A stretch of DNA of 64,000 nt from Amycolatopsis rifamycinica (GCF_000695625.1 NZ_JMQI01000003.1:120281-184280), one strand, 5' to 3'. Counted from the stretch's first letter, positions 32,688 to 42,036 are shown. Numbers and translations: made by a program. Notes: generated by a model not told the origin, from the sequence alone.

Positions 32688-32716
32688 ATAAAAGCACTGG
32701 TTGACTGAGTTCACAA
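32688..32716 (-). promoter_or_regulatory. Candidate promoter of the phosphatase gene
   Basis: On the minus strand TTGTGA, 17 bp, TTTTAT, ending 7 bp before the start codon, so the transcript would have no or almost no leader. Confidence 0.4.
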
Positions 32717-32758
32717 GCGCCTCGGCTGAATGGAGCATCCTCCGATAGAGTCCTCGCC

Positions 32759-34453
32759 ATGGACGACGACGCCACGGTCAGCGCGGCCGACATCGCGCGG
32801 CTCGCCGGGGTCGGCCGGGCCGCGGTCAGCAACTGGCGCCGCCGCTATCCGGACTTCCCGCCGCCGGTCGGGGGCACGGCGTCGAGCCCGCTGTTCGGCC
32901 TCTCCGCCGTCGCCGGCTGGTTCCGCGCCCGCGGCAAGAAGTTCGAGCTGAGCGCCGGCGAACGCGCGTGGCAGCGCTTGCGCGCCCTGGGTGACGACCT
33001 CGACCTCGCCGAGCGCGTCAGCCGCGCGGGCGGCTTCTTCGCCTTCCAGGCCGGCCTTTCCGACACCTTCGACGGCCGGCTCGACGACCCCGAGCTGCTC
33101 ACCCTGCTCAGCGAGCTGACGCACCAGGCGGGGCCGGTCGAAGCGTTCGAACTGCTGTGCCGCCGGTACTTCGAGGCGCACTCGCGGCGGTTGTCGGCGA
33201 CGCCGGAGCCGATCGCCGAGCTGATGGCCCGGCTCGTCGGCCCGGTGTCGACCATCCTCGATCCCGCGTGCGGCTTCGGCGCGCTCGCGCTGGCGAGCGG
33301 CGCGAAAACCGTGCTGGGACAGGACAGCGACCCGATGACGGCGTCCATCGCGGCCCTGCGGCTGCGGTTGCGCGGCATCGAAGCCGAGGTGCACGCCGTC
33401 GACGCGCTGCGCGAAGACGCTTTCGCCGGCCGGACCGCCGAAGCGGTGTTGTGCGACCCGCCGTTCAACGAACGGGCCTGGGGACACGACGAACTGGTCG
33501 GCGACGCGCGCTGGGAGTACGGCCTGCCCCCGCGCGGCGAACCCGAGCTCGCCTGGGTGCAGCACTGCCTCGCGCACGTCGAACCCGGTGGCACGGTGGC
33601 GATCCTGATGCCGGGCGCGGCGGCCGGGCGGCGCAGCGGCAAGCGCATCCGCGGCAACCTGCTGCGCGCGGGCGCCGTCCGCGCGGTCGTCACGCTCGCC
33701 CCGGCGGGTCCCGACCTCTGGCTGCTGCGGCGGCCGGCTCCCGGCGAGCGCGCGCCGTCCACCGTGCTGCTCGGCGAAGCGGGCGATGAACTGTCCACAG
33801 TGGAAGAGACCTGGCGGGAGTTCGGCGCGCACCCGGAATCCGGGGTCCGGATCATCGACCTGCTCGACGACGACGTCGACCTGACGCCGGCTCGCCGCCG
33901 CACCAGGGACGAGGACCCGGGGCAGGCCTTCCAGGCCGTGCGGACCCGGTTCGCCGAGCTGGTCCCGCAGCTGCCGCCCCTCGAACCGGCGGACGCCGAG
34001 CCGGCGTTCACGACGATCGGCGAGCTGGTCAAAGCCGGCGTCGTCGAGGTCAGGCACGCGCCGGTCCGCGCGGACGCCGAACACCCGCTGGCCGAAGCGG
34101 GTGACGTCGTCGCGTCGGTGACTGGCATCGCGTACGTCCACAATGGACCACCGCGGCCGGTGGGGGCCGGGCTCACCGTGTACCGCGTCGACCCCGCCCG
34201 GCTGGACGCGGACTTCCTGGCCGGCTGCCTGCGCGCGGCCGACCTGCCGGCCGCGTCGGCGTCCACCCGGATCGACGGCAGGCGCGTGCGGATCCCGCGG
34301 CTGCCCATCGCGCTCCAGCGGGAACACGGCCGCGTCTTCCGGCAGCTCGCCGAGTTCGACGAAGTGCTGCGCGAGGCGGCGGAAACCGGCCGTGAGCTGG
34401 TCCGGCTAGGCTTCGCGGGACTTGTCGAAGGACGGCTCCAGCCGGGCCGATAG
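32759..34453 (+). CDS. HTH-containing N-6 DNA methyltransferase-like protein with HsdS-like tail
   Basis: 564 residues. N-terminal HTH (SAADIARLAGVGRAAVSNWR, 8-28); a methyltransferase domain with motif I TILDPACGFGALAL (about 165-178) and motif IV LCDPPFN (about 230), as in gamma-class N6-adenine enzymes (DPPF); then a C-terminal part (DPARLDADFLAGCLRAADLP ... HGRVFRQLAEFDEVLREAAE) that resembles half of a type I specificity subunit. No restriction gene is adjacent. No Shine-Dalgarno before the ATG. It may be a solitary methylase or a non-methylating regulator. Confidence 0.8.
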   Translation: MDDDATVSAADIARLAGVGRAAVSNWRRRYPDFPPPVGGTASSPLFGLSAVAGWFRARGKKFELSAGERAWQRLRALGDDLDLAERVSRAGGFFAFQAGLSDTFDGRLDDPELLTLLSELTHQAGPVEAFELLCRRYFEAHSRRLSATPEPIAELMARLVGPVSTILDPACGFGALALASGAKTVLGQDSDPMTASIAALRLRLRGIEAEVHAVDALREDAFAGRTAEAVLCDPPFNERAWGHDELVGDARWEYGLPPRGEPELAWVQHCLAHVEPGGTVAILMPGAAAGRRSGKRIRGNLLRAGAVRAVVTLAPAGPDLWLLRRPAPGERAPSTVLLGEAGDELSTVEETWREFGAHPESGVRIIDLLDDDVDLTPARRRTRDEDPGQAFQAVRTRFAELVPQLPPLEPADAEPAFTTIGELVKAGVVEVRHAPVRADAEHPLAEAGDVVASVTGIAYVHNGPPRPVGAGLTVYRVDPARLDADFLAGCLRAADLPAASASTRIDGRRVRIPRLPIALQREHGRVFRQLAEFDEVLREAAETGRELVRLGFAGLVEGRLQPGR

Positions 34454-34461
34454 GGGAACGG

Positions 34462-35352
34462 ATGCTGATCGCCGACCGCTACGAGCTCGACGAGCTGCCG
34501 CTCGGCCGCGGCGGGATGGGCGCGGTGCACGGCGGGTACGACCGCAGGCTGGGCCGCCGCGTGGCGATCAAGCTGCTCAGGCTGCCGGGCCGGGACGAAG
34601 AGCTGGAGGCCCGCTTCGCCCGCGAAGCCCGCATCCTGGCGACGCTCGACCACCCCGGCGTCCCGACGCTGTACGACTACGGCACCCACGACGACCGGTT
34701 GTTCCAGGTCATGCAGTTCGTCGACGGTGTGACCGTGGCCGACCTGCTCGCCGAGCACGGGCCGCTGCCGGTGCCGTGGGCCGCGGCGATCGCGGCGCAG
34801 GCGTGCGCGGTGCTGACCGCCGCCCACGCGCTCGCCGTCTGCCACCGCGACCTCAAGCCGTCCAACCTGATGCTGGGACCCGACGGCGGCGTGAAGGTGA
34901 TGGACTTCGGGCTCGCCGTGCTCCGCGAAGCCGACGCGGCCCAGTTCACGCGGGCCGGGCAGCTGCTGGGGACGCCGTCGTACATGGCGCCCGAGCAGAT
35001 CCAGCGGGGCGGCGCCGAACCGCGCAGCGACCTCTACGCGCTGGGCTGCGTGCTGCACGAGATGCTCACCGGGCGGCGGCTCTTCGACGGGCCGACCGCG
35101 TACGCGGTGTTCGAGCGGCAGGTCAAGGAGCTGCCTCAGCCGGTGCCCGGCGTCCCGAAACCGTTGAACGCGCTGCTCGCCGAGATGCTGGCGAAGGATC
35201 CGGAAGCCCGCCCGGCCGGCGCCGCCGTGCTGTACGACCGGCTCGGCGTCTTCGTCGGCGGGCTGCCGCCGCTGCCGGGGTTCCTGGTGCCGCCGTCGGT
35301 GCCCAGCCCCGGCCGGATGTACGCCCGGATGCTGGGCCGCGTCAGCGGCTGA
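34462..35352 (+). CDS. Soluble Ser/Thr protein kinase
   Basis: 296 residues with all kinase landmarks: LGRGGMGAVHGG (glycine loop), VAIKLL (Lys), FAREARIL (Glu), CHRDLKPSNL (catalytic loop), VMDFGLAV (DFG) and YMAPEQIQ (APE). It has neither a membrane segment nor a sensor domain, unlike PknB, so it is cytoplasmic. Starts 8 bp after the methyltransferase stop and is probably cotranscribed with it. Confidence 0.93.
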   Translation: MLIADRYELDELPLGRGGMGAVHGGYDRRLGRRVAIKLLRLPGRDEELEARFAREARILATLDHPGVPTLYDYGTHDDRLFQVMQFVDGVTVADLLAEHGPLPVPWAAAIAAQACAVLTAAHALAVCHRDLKPSNLMLGPDGGVKVMDFGLAVLREADAAQFTRAGQLLGTPSYMAPEQIQRGGAEPRSDLYALGCVLHEMLTGRRLFDGPTAYAVFERQVKELPQPVPGVPKPLNALLAEMLAKDPEARPAGAAVLYDRLGVFVGGLPPLPGFLVPPSVPSPGRMYARMLGRVSG

Positions 35353-35491
35353 GCGTGCGCAGAACGCCGTAAACCCGCTGGTAGACGCCGGCTGCCCAAA
35401 TCGTGACCTTCGCCGACGAACCTCGAACGGGTGAACGCCGTCTTTACCGGTGTCCAAACGCGATGATCGAGACAGCTGGGGGTACCGGATC

Positions 35492-36136
35492 GTGAAGAGG
35501 CTTCTGGCGGGAGCGGCCGCGCTGGCCACCGCGTTCGTGCTGGCCGCCTGCTCCGGCGGGGGCGCGGCCGGTGGTCCGAACGCGGGCGGCGGGGCCGTCG
35601 CCGCGGGGACCGGCGGCGGGACGCCGACGACCGCCAGCACCACGCCCACCCCGGCGTCGACGAGCGCCACCCCGACCCCGACGCCCACCCCGGCGTCCAC
35701 GAAGCCGACGCCGACCAGCACCTCGGCCAAGCCGAAGCCCAAGCCGGCGCCGAAGCCCGCGGCGGACCCGGGCGTCCCGTGCGCCGCGGCGGCCGCGGCC
35801 CCCGGCACCGCCGCCTGCGTCGACATCTCCGCGCACAAGGCGTGGCTGCTGCAGGGCGGCAAGGTCGTCTACGGCCCGGTGCCGATGCTGCCCGGCCGCA
35901 AGGGCTACGCGACGCCGACCGGCACGTTCCACGTGCTGTCGAAGGAGAAGATGCACCTGTCGAAGGAGTTCGACAACGCGGAGATGCCGAACTCCGTCTT
36001 CTTCTACCCGGGTGACGCCTTCCACACGGGCAGCCTCTCGGTGTATTCGCACGGCTGCGTTCACCTGTCGCCGGGCGCGTCGCTGAAGTTCTTCAACACG
36101 CTGCACATCGGCGATGTCGTGCAGGTTGTCCCGTAA
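35492..36136 (+). CDS. L,D-transpeptidase lipoprotein
   Basis: 214 residues from the GTG at 35492; another GTG (35450) would add 14 polar residues. Lipoprotein signal with lipobox FVLAAC, a Gly/Thr/Pro-rich linker (residues about 25-95), and a YkuD catalytic domain ending in YSHGCVHLSPG with the active Cys and His. It forms 3-3 cross-links in peptidoglycan or attaches proteins to it, anchored on the outer face of the membrane. Confidence 0.9.
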   Translation: MKRLLAGAAALATAFVLAACSGGGAAGGPNAGGGAVAAGTGGGTPTTASTTPTPASTSATPTPTPTPASTKPTPTSTSAKPKPKPAPKPAADPGVPCAAAAAAPGTAACVDISAHKAWLLQGGKVVYGPVPMLPGRKGYATPTGTFHVLSKEKMHLSKEFDNAEMPNSVFFYPGDAFHTGSLSVYSHGCVHLSPGASLKFFNTLHIGDVVQVVP

Positions 36137-36198
36137 ATCGCTACGAGCCGTCACGTGGCGTAGGTCACGTTCGAATGACGTAATCCGGCTTGGTGCAA

Positions 36199-36246
36199 CT
36201 GGCCCCCTTCCCGCTGCGACACAAGATCGCGTGGGAAGGGGGCCAG
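36199..36246 (+). promoter_or_regulatory. Perfect 14-bp hairpin that covers the ribosome binding site
   Basis: CTGGCCCCCTTCCC (36199-36212) and GGGAAGGGGGCCAG (36233-36246) are exact complements with a 20-nt loop. The right arm contains the Shine-Dalgarno GGAAGGGGG and ends directly before the ATG at 36247. It could end transcription from upstream, block translation, or both. Confidence 0.75.
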
Positions 36247-39219
36247 ATGGCTCTGCGGAAGCTTCGTGTGCTGCTCGCGACGGTCCTGCTCGGTGCCCTG
36301 CTGCCCGTGGTGTCTCCGGCCGTGGCGTCGGCGGCGACCCTTCCGCCGGGGTTCGTGCTCCTGGACACCGACACCGGGCTGGGTCCGTACGAGCTCACGG
36401 ACGTCGCGTACCTGCCGGACAACTCCGTCCTGGCCACCGGCAAGGACGGCCGCGTCCGCTGGCTGCCGGTCACCGGCGCCGGCCGGACGATCGCGACACT
36501 GGCCGTCCGCGCCGACGAGGACCTCGGGCTCGTCGGCCTGGCCGTGGCACCTGACTACGCGACGTCGCGAGCCATCTACCTCACCCGGTCGATCAACACC
36601 GCCACCGGCTTCGTCATGCGGCTTTCGCGGTTCACCGTGACCGTGGACGCGACGGGCGCGCCGGCCGGCCTGGCCGGCGAACAGCCGCTGTTCGAGGTGC
36701 CGGGCAGCTTCAACGTCCACGGCATCGACGGGGTCATCGCCGCCGCGGACGGCACGCTGTGGCTGTCCATCGGGGACAACAGCGACTACCGGATGGTGGA
36801 CCCGGGCGCGCTGCGCGCCCTGGACGTCGACCAGCCCTACGGCAAGATCCTCCACCTGACCGCCGGCGGCCAGGGCGTGCCGGGGAACCCGTACTTCGAC
36901 GCGGCCGACCCGGGCTCGACCGCGAGCAAGGTGTTCGCGCGCGGCTTCCGCAACCCGTTCCGCTTCGGGCTCGACCCCACTCTCGGCGTGCCGGTGGCCG
37001 GCGACGTCGGCTGGAGCAACTGGGAAGAGGTCGACGTCGTCCAGCGCGGTGCCAACCACGGCTGGCCGTGCTGGGAGGGTAGCCACGCGACGCCGGGCTA
37101 CAGCGGCCTCGCGGGCTGCGCCGGCGTGCCGAACCAGCCGCCGATCCACGAGTACACGCACGGCACCGGGGCCATGAACGGCAACAGCGTCACCGGCGGC
37201 ATTGTCTACAGTGGATCGAGCTACCCGGCGGCCTACCGCGGCTCGTACTTCTTCGGCGACTACGTGTCGAACAAGATCTGGACGCTGCGGTACGACGACC
37301 AGGGCCGGCTCACGCAGGGGCCGGAGAACCCGCCGGTGTTCACCGGCATCGGCGGCCCGGTGAAGTTCGCGGCGGCGCCGAACGGCGACATCGCCTACGC
37401 CGACATCCTGTCCGGCAACCTGCGTCGCCTGAGCTACTCGGCCGGCAACACTCCGCCGGTCGCCAAGGCCACGACGTCGACCAACCCGGACACTCGCACG
37501 GTGTCGTTCGACGGCTCGGCTTCGGCCGACTACGACGGCGACGCCCTCGGGTACGACTGGGACTTCGGGGACGGCGCCACCGCCGCCGGTCCGAAGGTGT
37601 CGCACACCTACGCGGCGGGCACCACGTTCACCGCGAAGCTGCGGGTCCGGGACCCGCTGGGCCTCACCGGCGAGGCCGTGATCGCGGTCGCGCCCGGCAA
37701 CCGCACCCCGGTGCTCACCCTGACCTCGCCCGGGGCCACGACGTTCGCCGTGAACCAGCCGGTCACCGTGGGCGCCACCGCGACCGACGCCGAGGACGGC
37801 GCCCTGCCGATCACCTGGACCACGGCGGTGCGGCACTGCCCGAGTGAGGCGACGTGCCACTCGCACCCGGGCATCGGCGGGACCGGGGCGAGCTTCTCAC
37901 AGTCGTTCACCGAGCACCCGGACTCGCGGATGGAGTTTACCGCGACGGTGACCGACAGCGCGGGCGTTTCCACGGCCAAGACGTACACGGCGATGCCGCG
38001 GCAGCACCGGATCACGCTGCGCGGCACGCAGCCGGCGGCGCTGGGCATCCCGGTGGCGGGCGGGGCCGGCACGGCCATGGTCACCGAAGGCGCGTCCTTC
38101 GACGTCGAGGCCGCGCCGCTGGCCATCGACGGCGTCTCGAAGTTCTCCGGCTGGCAGGGCGGTCCGGCGGACACCACGTGGATCGTCACCGTCGGCACGA
38201 CCGACCTGACCCTGATCGCGAACTACGCGACCCCGATCGACCAGCGCTACGACGCCGACGCCGCGTTGCGGGCGAAGCTCGGCGCGCCGACGGCGGCCGA
38301 GACCACGGACGGCCCGGTCCACTACCGCGTCCACGCGAACGGCCGGCTGTACTGGAGCGCCGAGACCGGCACCCGGTACGTCACCGGCCCGGTGCTGGAC
38401 AAGTACCTCGCCCTCGGCGGGCACGCCCGCTACGGGCCGCCGTCGGCCGACACCGCCACGACGCCGGACGGCGTGGCCCAGTACAACCACTTCGTCGCCA
38501 ACGGGACGGTGAGTTCGATCTACTCGACGGCCGCGACCGGTGCGCGCCTGATTTCCGGGGAGATCCGGAAGACGTGGGCGGCGCTGGACTACGAGCGTGG
38601 CCTGGGTTATCCGACGACGGACGAGCTGGCGACGCCGGACGGAGTCGCGCGGTACAACCACTTCCTCAAGGGAAGCGACGCCGGGTCGATCTACTACACG
38701 GTCGCGACGGGTGCGCACGCGATCCACGGCGAGATCCGGAAGAAGTGGGCGGCGCTGGACTACGAGCGCGGCCTGGGTTATCCGACGACCGACGAGCTGG
38801 GCACGCCGGACGGCGTGGCTCGCTACAACCACTTCCTCAAGGGCGGCACCGCCGGGTCGATCTACTACACGACGGCGACGGGTGCCCGCGCGATCTACGG
38901 CGAGATCCGGAAGAAGTGGGCGGCGCTGGACTACGAGCGCGGCCTGGGTTACCCGGCGACCGACGAGCTCGGCACCCCCGACGGCCGCGGCCGCTACAAC
39001 CACTTCACCCTCGGCGGCTCCATCTACTACACGACGGCCACCGGCGCCCACATGGTGAAGGGCGAGATCCGGAAGCGCTGGGCGGCGCTCGGCTGGGAGT
39101 ACTCCTACCTGCACTACCCGAAGTCGGACGAGTACCGGACGAGCGTGGGCTACCGCAGCGACTTCGAGGGCGGGTACATCAGCTACACCTCCACCGGGGC
39201 CCGCGACTACCGCGGGTGA
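36247..39219 (+). CDS. Secreted sugar-dehydrogenase-like beta-propeller with PKD and LGFP repeats
   Basis: 990 residues. Signal peptide (1-32, ends SPAVASAA). Residues 35-400: PQQ-dependent glucose/sorbosone dehydrogenase-like propeller (FVLLDTDTGLGPYELTDVAY, EEVDVVQRGANHGWP). About 415-500: PKD domain (DYDGDALGYDWDFGDG). About 500-680: Ig-like part. About 680-990: six LGFP-type repeats that bind cell-wall or surface polymers, three of them nearly identical at DNA level with 171-bp period. Attached to the envelope; possibly oxidises sugars there. Its ribosome binding site lies in a hairpin. Confidence 0.88.
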   Translation: MALRKLRVLLATVLLGALLPVVSPAVASAATLPPGFVLLDTDTGLGPYELTDVAYLPDNSVLATGKDGRVRWLPVTGAGRTIATLAVRADEDLGLVGLAVAPDYATSRAIYLTRSINTATGFVMRLSRFTVTVDATGAPAGLAGEQPLFEVPGSFNVHGIDGVIAAADGTLWLSIGDNSDYRMVDPGALRALDVDQPYGKILHLTAGGQGVPGNPYFDAADPGSTASKVFARGFRNPFRFGLDPTLGVPVAGDVGWSNWEEVDVVQRGANHGWPCWEGSHATPGYSGLAGCAGVPNQPPIHEYTHGTGAMNGNSVTGGIVYSGSSYPAAYRGSYFFGDYVSNKIWTLRYDDQGRLTQGPENPPVFTGIGGPVKFAAAPNGDIAYADILSGNLRRLSYSAGNTPPVAKATTSTNPDTRTVSFDGSASADYDGDALGYDWDFGDGATAAGPKVSHTYAAGTTFTAKLRVRDPLGLTGEAVIAVAPGNRTPVLTLTSPGATTFAVNQPVTVGATATDAEDGALPITWTTAVRHCPSEATCHSHPGIGGTGASFSQSFTEHPDSRMEFTATVTDSAGVSTAKTYTAMPRQHRITLRGTQPAALGIPVAGGAGTAMVTEGASFDVEAAPLAIDGVSKFSGWQGGPADTTWIVTVGTTDLTLIANYATPIDQRYDADAALRAKLGAPTAAETTDGPVHYRVHANGRLYWSAETGTRYVTGPVLDKYLALGGHARYGPPSADTATTPDGVAQYNHFVANGTVSSIYSTAATGARLISGEIRKTWAALDYERGLGYPTTDELATPDGVARYNHFLKGSDAGSIYYTVATGAHAIHGEIRKKWAALDYERGLGYPTTDELGTPDGVARYNHFLKGGTAGSIYYTTATGARAIYGEIRKKWAALDYERGLGYPATDELGTPDGRGRYNHFTLGGSIYYTTATGAHMVKGEIRKRWAALGWEYSYLHYPKSDEYRTSVGYRSDFEGGYISYTSTGARDYRG

Positions 39220-39235
39220 TCCTTCCTCCGTCCTC

Positions 39236-40756
39236 TTAGGACGAAAGCAGGTCGGCCGGGGTCGTTCCCGGTGTCGTCAACGGCAGGCCGAGGGCGACGC
39301 GCTCGGTGAGCCACGGGCTCGGCCGGTAGCGGGGGTCGCCGGTGGCCGCGGTGAGGCCGCGCAGGATGCGCAGCACCACGTCGCCGCCGACCAGGTCGCC
39401 CCAGGCCAGCGGGCCGCGCGGGTAGCCGAGGCCGAGGCGGACCGCCGTGTCGATGTCCGGTGCGGTGGCCAGGTGCTGGCCCGCGATGAAGCAAGCCGTG
39501 TTGACGATCGAGGCCAGTAGGCGCTGCGCGATCGGGGCGGGGCCGTCGCGGACGACCGTCACCGGATGGCCGGTCGCGGCCAGCGCGCCCCACGCGGCGC
39601 GGCCCACCGCCGGGTCCAGGCCGGCGTGCACCGACATCGTCAGCCGGCGTTCGTAGCCGCCCAGCGGGTCGACGCCGGCGACGCGGTCCAGTGGCAGCCC
39701 GGCCCGGGTGGCGGCGTCCACCGTGGACTCGCCGTACAGCGGCACGAGCAGGATCGCGTCCGGGTAGGCGTCGGACACCACGTGCACCCCCGCGGACGAC
39801 AGCGCCCGGGCGAGGTGCTCGTCCGCGGTGAACACCGGGCTCGACGGCTTCGGCGGGGCGGTGGCCTCGTCGGCGACCTGCTGCTTGCCGTCGGCGTAGG
39901 AGTAGAAGCCCTGGCCGTTCTTCCGCCCGAACAACCCGGCGGCCACGCGCGGCCGGGTCAGCCACGACGGCCGCAGCCGCGGGTCGCCGTGGAAGCCGCT
40001 CCAGATGCTTTCCAGGACGGCGTGCGAAACGTCGAGGCCGGTCAGGTCCAGCAGCTCGAACGGGCCGAGCTTCAGGCCGAGCACGTCCCGGGCGATGCGG
40101 TCGACGTCGGCGGGCTCGGCCAGCGCCTCGGCGAGGATCTGCAGCGCCTCGGTGTTCAGGCCGCGACCGGCGTGGTTGACCAAGAAACCGGGCGCGTCCT
40201 TTGCGAGCACCGGCTCGTGGCCCCAGCTCTTGACCAGTTCGAGCGCTTCGCCCGGCAGCCAGCCGTGCGTGCGGGCGCCGGGCACGACCTCGACCAGCCG
40301 CATCAGCGGCACCGGGTTGAAGAAGTGCAGGCCGAGCAGGCGGCCGGGCTCGGCCAGGCCGGCGGCGATCTCGGTGACCGACAGCGAGCTCGTGTTCGTC
40401 GCGAAGATCGTCTCCTGTGGACAGACGCGCTCGAGGCTCCCGAACAGGGCTCGCTTGGTTTCGAGGTCTTCCCGGACGGCTTCGATCACGAGGTCGACCC
40501 CGTCCGCGGGCGCGTCGGGCGCGTCGACGGCGACCAGCCGGCCCTTCACGGCCTGGGGTTCGGTGAGCTTGCCCTTGGCGGCGAGCTTGTCGACCATCCC
40601 GCCGACGTACTCGATCGCCTCGGCGACGGCTTCGGGCCGGACGTCGGCCAGCTCGACGGTCACCCCCGCGGTCGCGGCCAGCTGGACTATCCCGCGGCCC
40701 ATCACCCCGGTGCCGATCACCCGGATCCTGCCGACCTTCCCGGCCCACCCCGTCAC
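39236..40756 (-). CDS. 3-hydroxyacyl-CoA dehydrogenase
   Basis: 506 residues. NAD-binding N-terminus VIGTGVMGRGIVQLAATAGV (13-32), catalytic context FATNTSSLSVTEIA and LHFFNPVPLMRLVEVV with His and Asn, then two C-terminal 3HCDH domains, the second ending at about residue 500. This two-domain form is like PaaH/FadB2-type enzymes in fatty acid or phenylacetate breakdown, oxidising 3-hydroxyacyl-CoA with NAD. Transcribed from the same direction as the TetR gene 37 bp upstream. Confidence 0.92.
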   Translation of the reverse strand: MTGWAGKVGRIRVIGTGVMGRGIVQLAATAGVTVELADVRPEAVAEAIEYVGGMVDKLAAKGKLTEPQAVKGRLVAVDAPDAPADGVDLVIEAVREDLETKRALFGSLERVCPQETIFATNTSSLSVTEIAAGLAEPGRLLGLHFFNPVPLMRLVEVVPGARTHGWLPGEALELVKSWGHEPVLAKDAPGFLVNHAGRGLNTEALQILAEALAEPADVDRIARDVLGLKLGPFELLDLTGLDVSHAVLESIWSGFHGDPRLRPSWLTRPRVAAGLFGRKNGQGFYSYADGKQQVADEATAPPKPSSPVFTADEHLARALSSAGVHVVSDAYPDAILLVPLYGESTVDAATRAGLPLDRVAGVDPLGGYERRLTMSVHAGLDPAVGRAAWGALAATGHPVTVVRDGPAPIAQRLLASIVNTACFIAGQHLATAPDIDTAVRLGLGYPRGPLAWGDLVGGDVVLRILRGLTAATGDPRYRPSPWLTERVALGLPLTTPGTTPADLLSS

Positions 40757-40793
40757 GTCGTGCCGCCTTCCGCCGTTGGACTCCCGCCTCAGC

Positions 40794-41462
40794 CTAGAGG
40801 CCGACGAACTCCGCCATCCGCCTCGCCGAGTGCGCGAAGAACGCGTCGGCCGGGTCGACGCTGCCGACGTACTGGCCGAACAGGTCGAAGCTGATCGCGC
40901 CGAACAGCTGGGTCCACGCCATGAGCAGCCGGGCGACGGTCTCGGGGCCGGCGATGATCCCGAGCACCTTCGTGAGCGTCTCGGCCTGGGCGCGCAGCTC
41001 GGGCGGGACGTCGCTTTCGGCCCGGACCTCGGTGTTCGTGAGCACCTTGACCAGGGCGAGCGCGACGCGGGAGGCGGGGACGACGGTGTCCTGCGGGGCC
41101 GCGTACCCGGGGATCGGGGAGCCGTAGATCAGCGCGTACTCGTGGGGGTGGGCGCGGGCCCAGGCGCGCGTGCCCTGCCAGATCGCCAGCCAGCGGTCGC
41201 GGGGGTCGCCTTCGCCCGGGTCCGCCTGCTCGGCCGCTTCGCCGATCGCGTTGTAGGCGTCGACGATCAGGTCGGTCAGCAGCCGGTCGCGGCTCGGGAA
41301 GTACCGGTAGATCGCGGACGACACCATGCCCAGCTCCCGGGCCACCGCGCGCAGCGAAAGCCCGTGCGCGCCGACCTCGGCGAGCTGGCGGCGGGCCTCG
41401 TCCTTGATCTCCTGGGTCAGTTCGGCGCGGGCGCGTTCGCGTGCGGTGCGGGTGACGGTCAT
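40794..41462 (-). CDS. TetR-family repressor
   Basis: 222 residues. N-terminal HTH (about 18-62: GLSLRAVARELGMVSSAIYRYFPSRDRL), C-terminal WHG-type ligand domain (ATHEYALIYGSPIPGY-like stretch HPHEYALIYGSPIPGY). The ATG at 41460-41462 fits the family's normal start; a longer frame overlaps the operators. It most likely represses itself and the divergent deazaflavin enzyme gene. Confidence 0.92.
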   Translation of the reverse strand: MTVTRTARERARAELTQEIKDEARRQLAEVGAHGLSLRAVARELGMVSSAIYRYFPSRDRLLTDLIVDAYNAIGEAAEQADPGEGDPRDRWLAIWQGTRAWARAHPHEYALIYGSPIPGYAAPQDTVVPASRVALALVKVLTNTEVRAESDVPPELRAQAETLTKVLGIIAGPETVARLLMAWTQLFGAISFDLFGQYVGSVDPADAFFAHSARRMAEFVGL

Positions 41463-41502
41463 GCGGATCAGTGTGCCACGACGAGAGCACCGCACGGAAC
41501 TG

Positions 41503-41568
41503 AGAGCAGTGCTCTTGACAGTGTGCGGCGCTCTGGTGTTCACTGCTCTTAACCGAGAGCACTGCTCT
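41503..41568 (+). promoter_or_regulatory. Two perfect palindromic operators between the divergent genes
   Basis: AGAGCAGTGCTCT (41503-41515) and AGAGCACTGCTCT (41556-41568): 6-bp half-sites with one central base. A TTGACA (41515-41520) overlaps the first, so binding would block the -35 region of the rightward promoter. Further half-sites (AGAGCA at 41484, TGCTCT at 41544) are present. Confidence 0.85.
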
Positions 41569-41589
41569 CCCAAATCTTCGGAGGCCATC

Positions 41590-42036
41590 GTGACCGAGAC
41601 CCGCTACATCAAGCCCGCCAAGTCGACCAACGTCTTCAACGAGGTGGTCGCGAAGCTGACCAAGCTGGGCGTGAGCGTCTGGGGGAGCCGGGTGCTGACC
41701 GTCGTCGGCCGCAAGAGCGGCGAGCCGCGCTCGGTCCCGGTCAACCTGCTGACCGTCGACGGCGTCCGCTACCTCGTCGCCCCGCGTGGAGAGACGCAGT
41801 GGGTGCGCAACCTGCGCGCGGCCGGCCAGGGCACCCTCCGCGTCGGCCGCCGGGTCGAGACGTTCACCTTCCGCGAGCTGGCCGACGACGAGAAGCCGGG
41901 CATCCTGCGCGCCTACCTCAAGCGCTGGAAGTTCGAGGTCGGCGTGTTCTTCGACGGCGTCGACGCCAAGGCCTCGGACGACAAGCTGCGCGAGATCGCG
42001 CCGGGCTACCCGATCTTCGAGGTCTTCACGAAGTAG
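41590..42036 (+). CDS. Deazaflavin (F420)-dependent nitroreductase family protein
   Basis: 148 residues, GTG start after GGAGG. The DDN-like split barrel is recognisable by LTVVGRKSGEPRSVPVNLL (about 36-55), RYLVAPRGETQWVRNLRAAG and the late YPIFEV. Family members use F420H2 to reduce quinones or xenobiotics. It is under the palindromic operators of the adjacent TetR regulator. Ends overlap by 11 bp with a converging small gene. Confidence 0.9.
   Translation: MTETRYIKPAKSTNVFNEVVAKLTKLGVSVWGSRVLTVVGRKSGEPRSVPVNLLTVDGVRYLVAPRGETQWVRNLRAAGQGTLRVGRRVETFTFRELADDEKPGILRAYLKRWKFEVGVFFDGVDAKASDDKLREIAPGYPIFEVFTK

Noticed and set aside
32845..35862. 1005-codon antisense frame across methyltransferase and kinase
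   Set aside because: Low-complexity Arg/Ser/Pro translation; the sense genes carry clear motifs.
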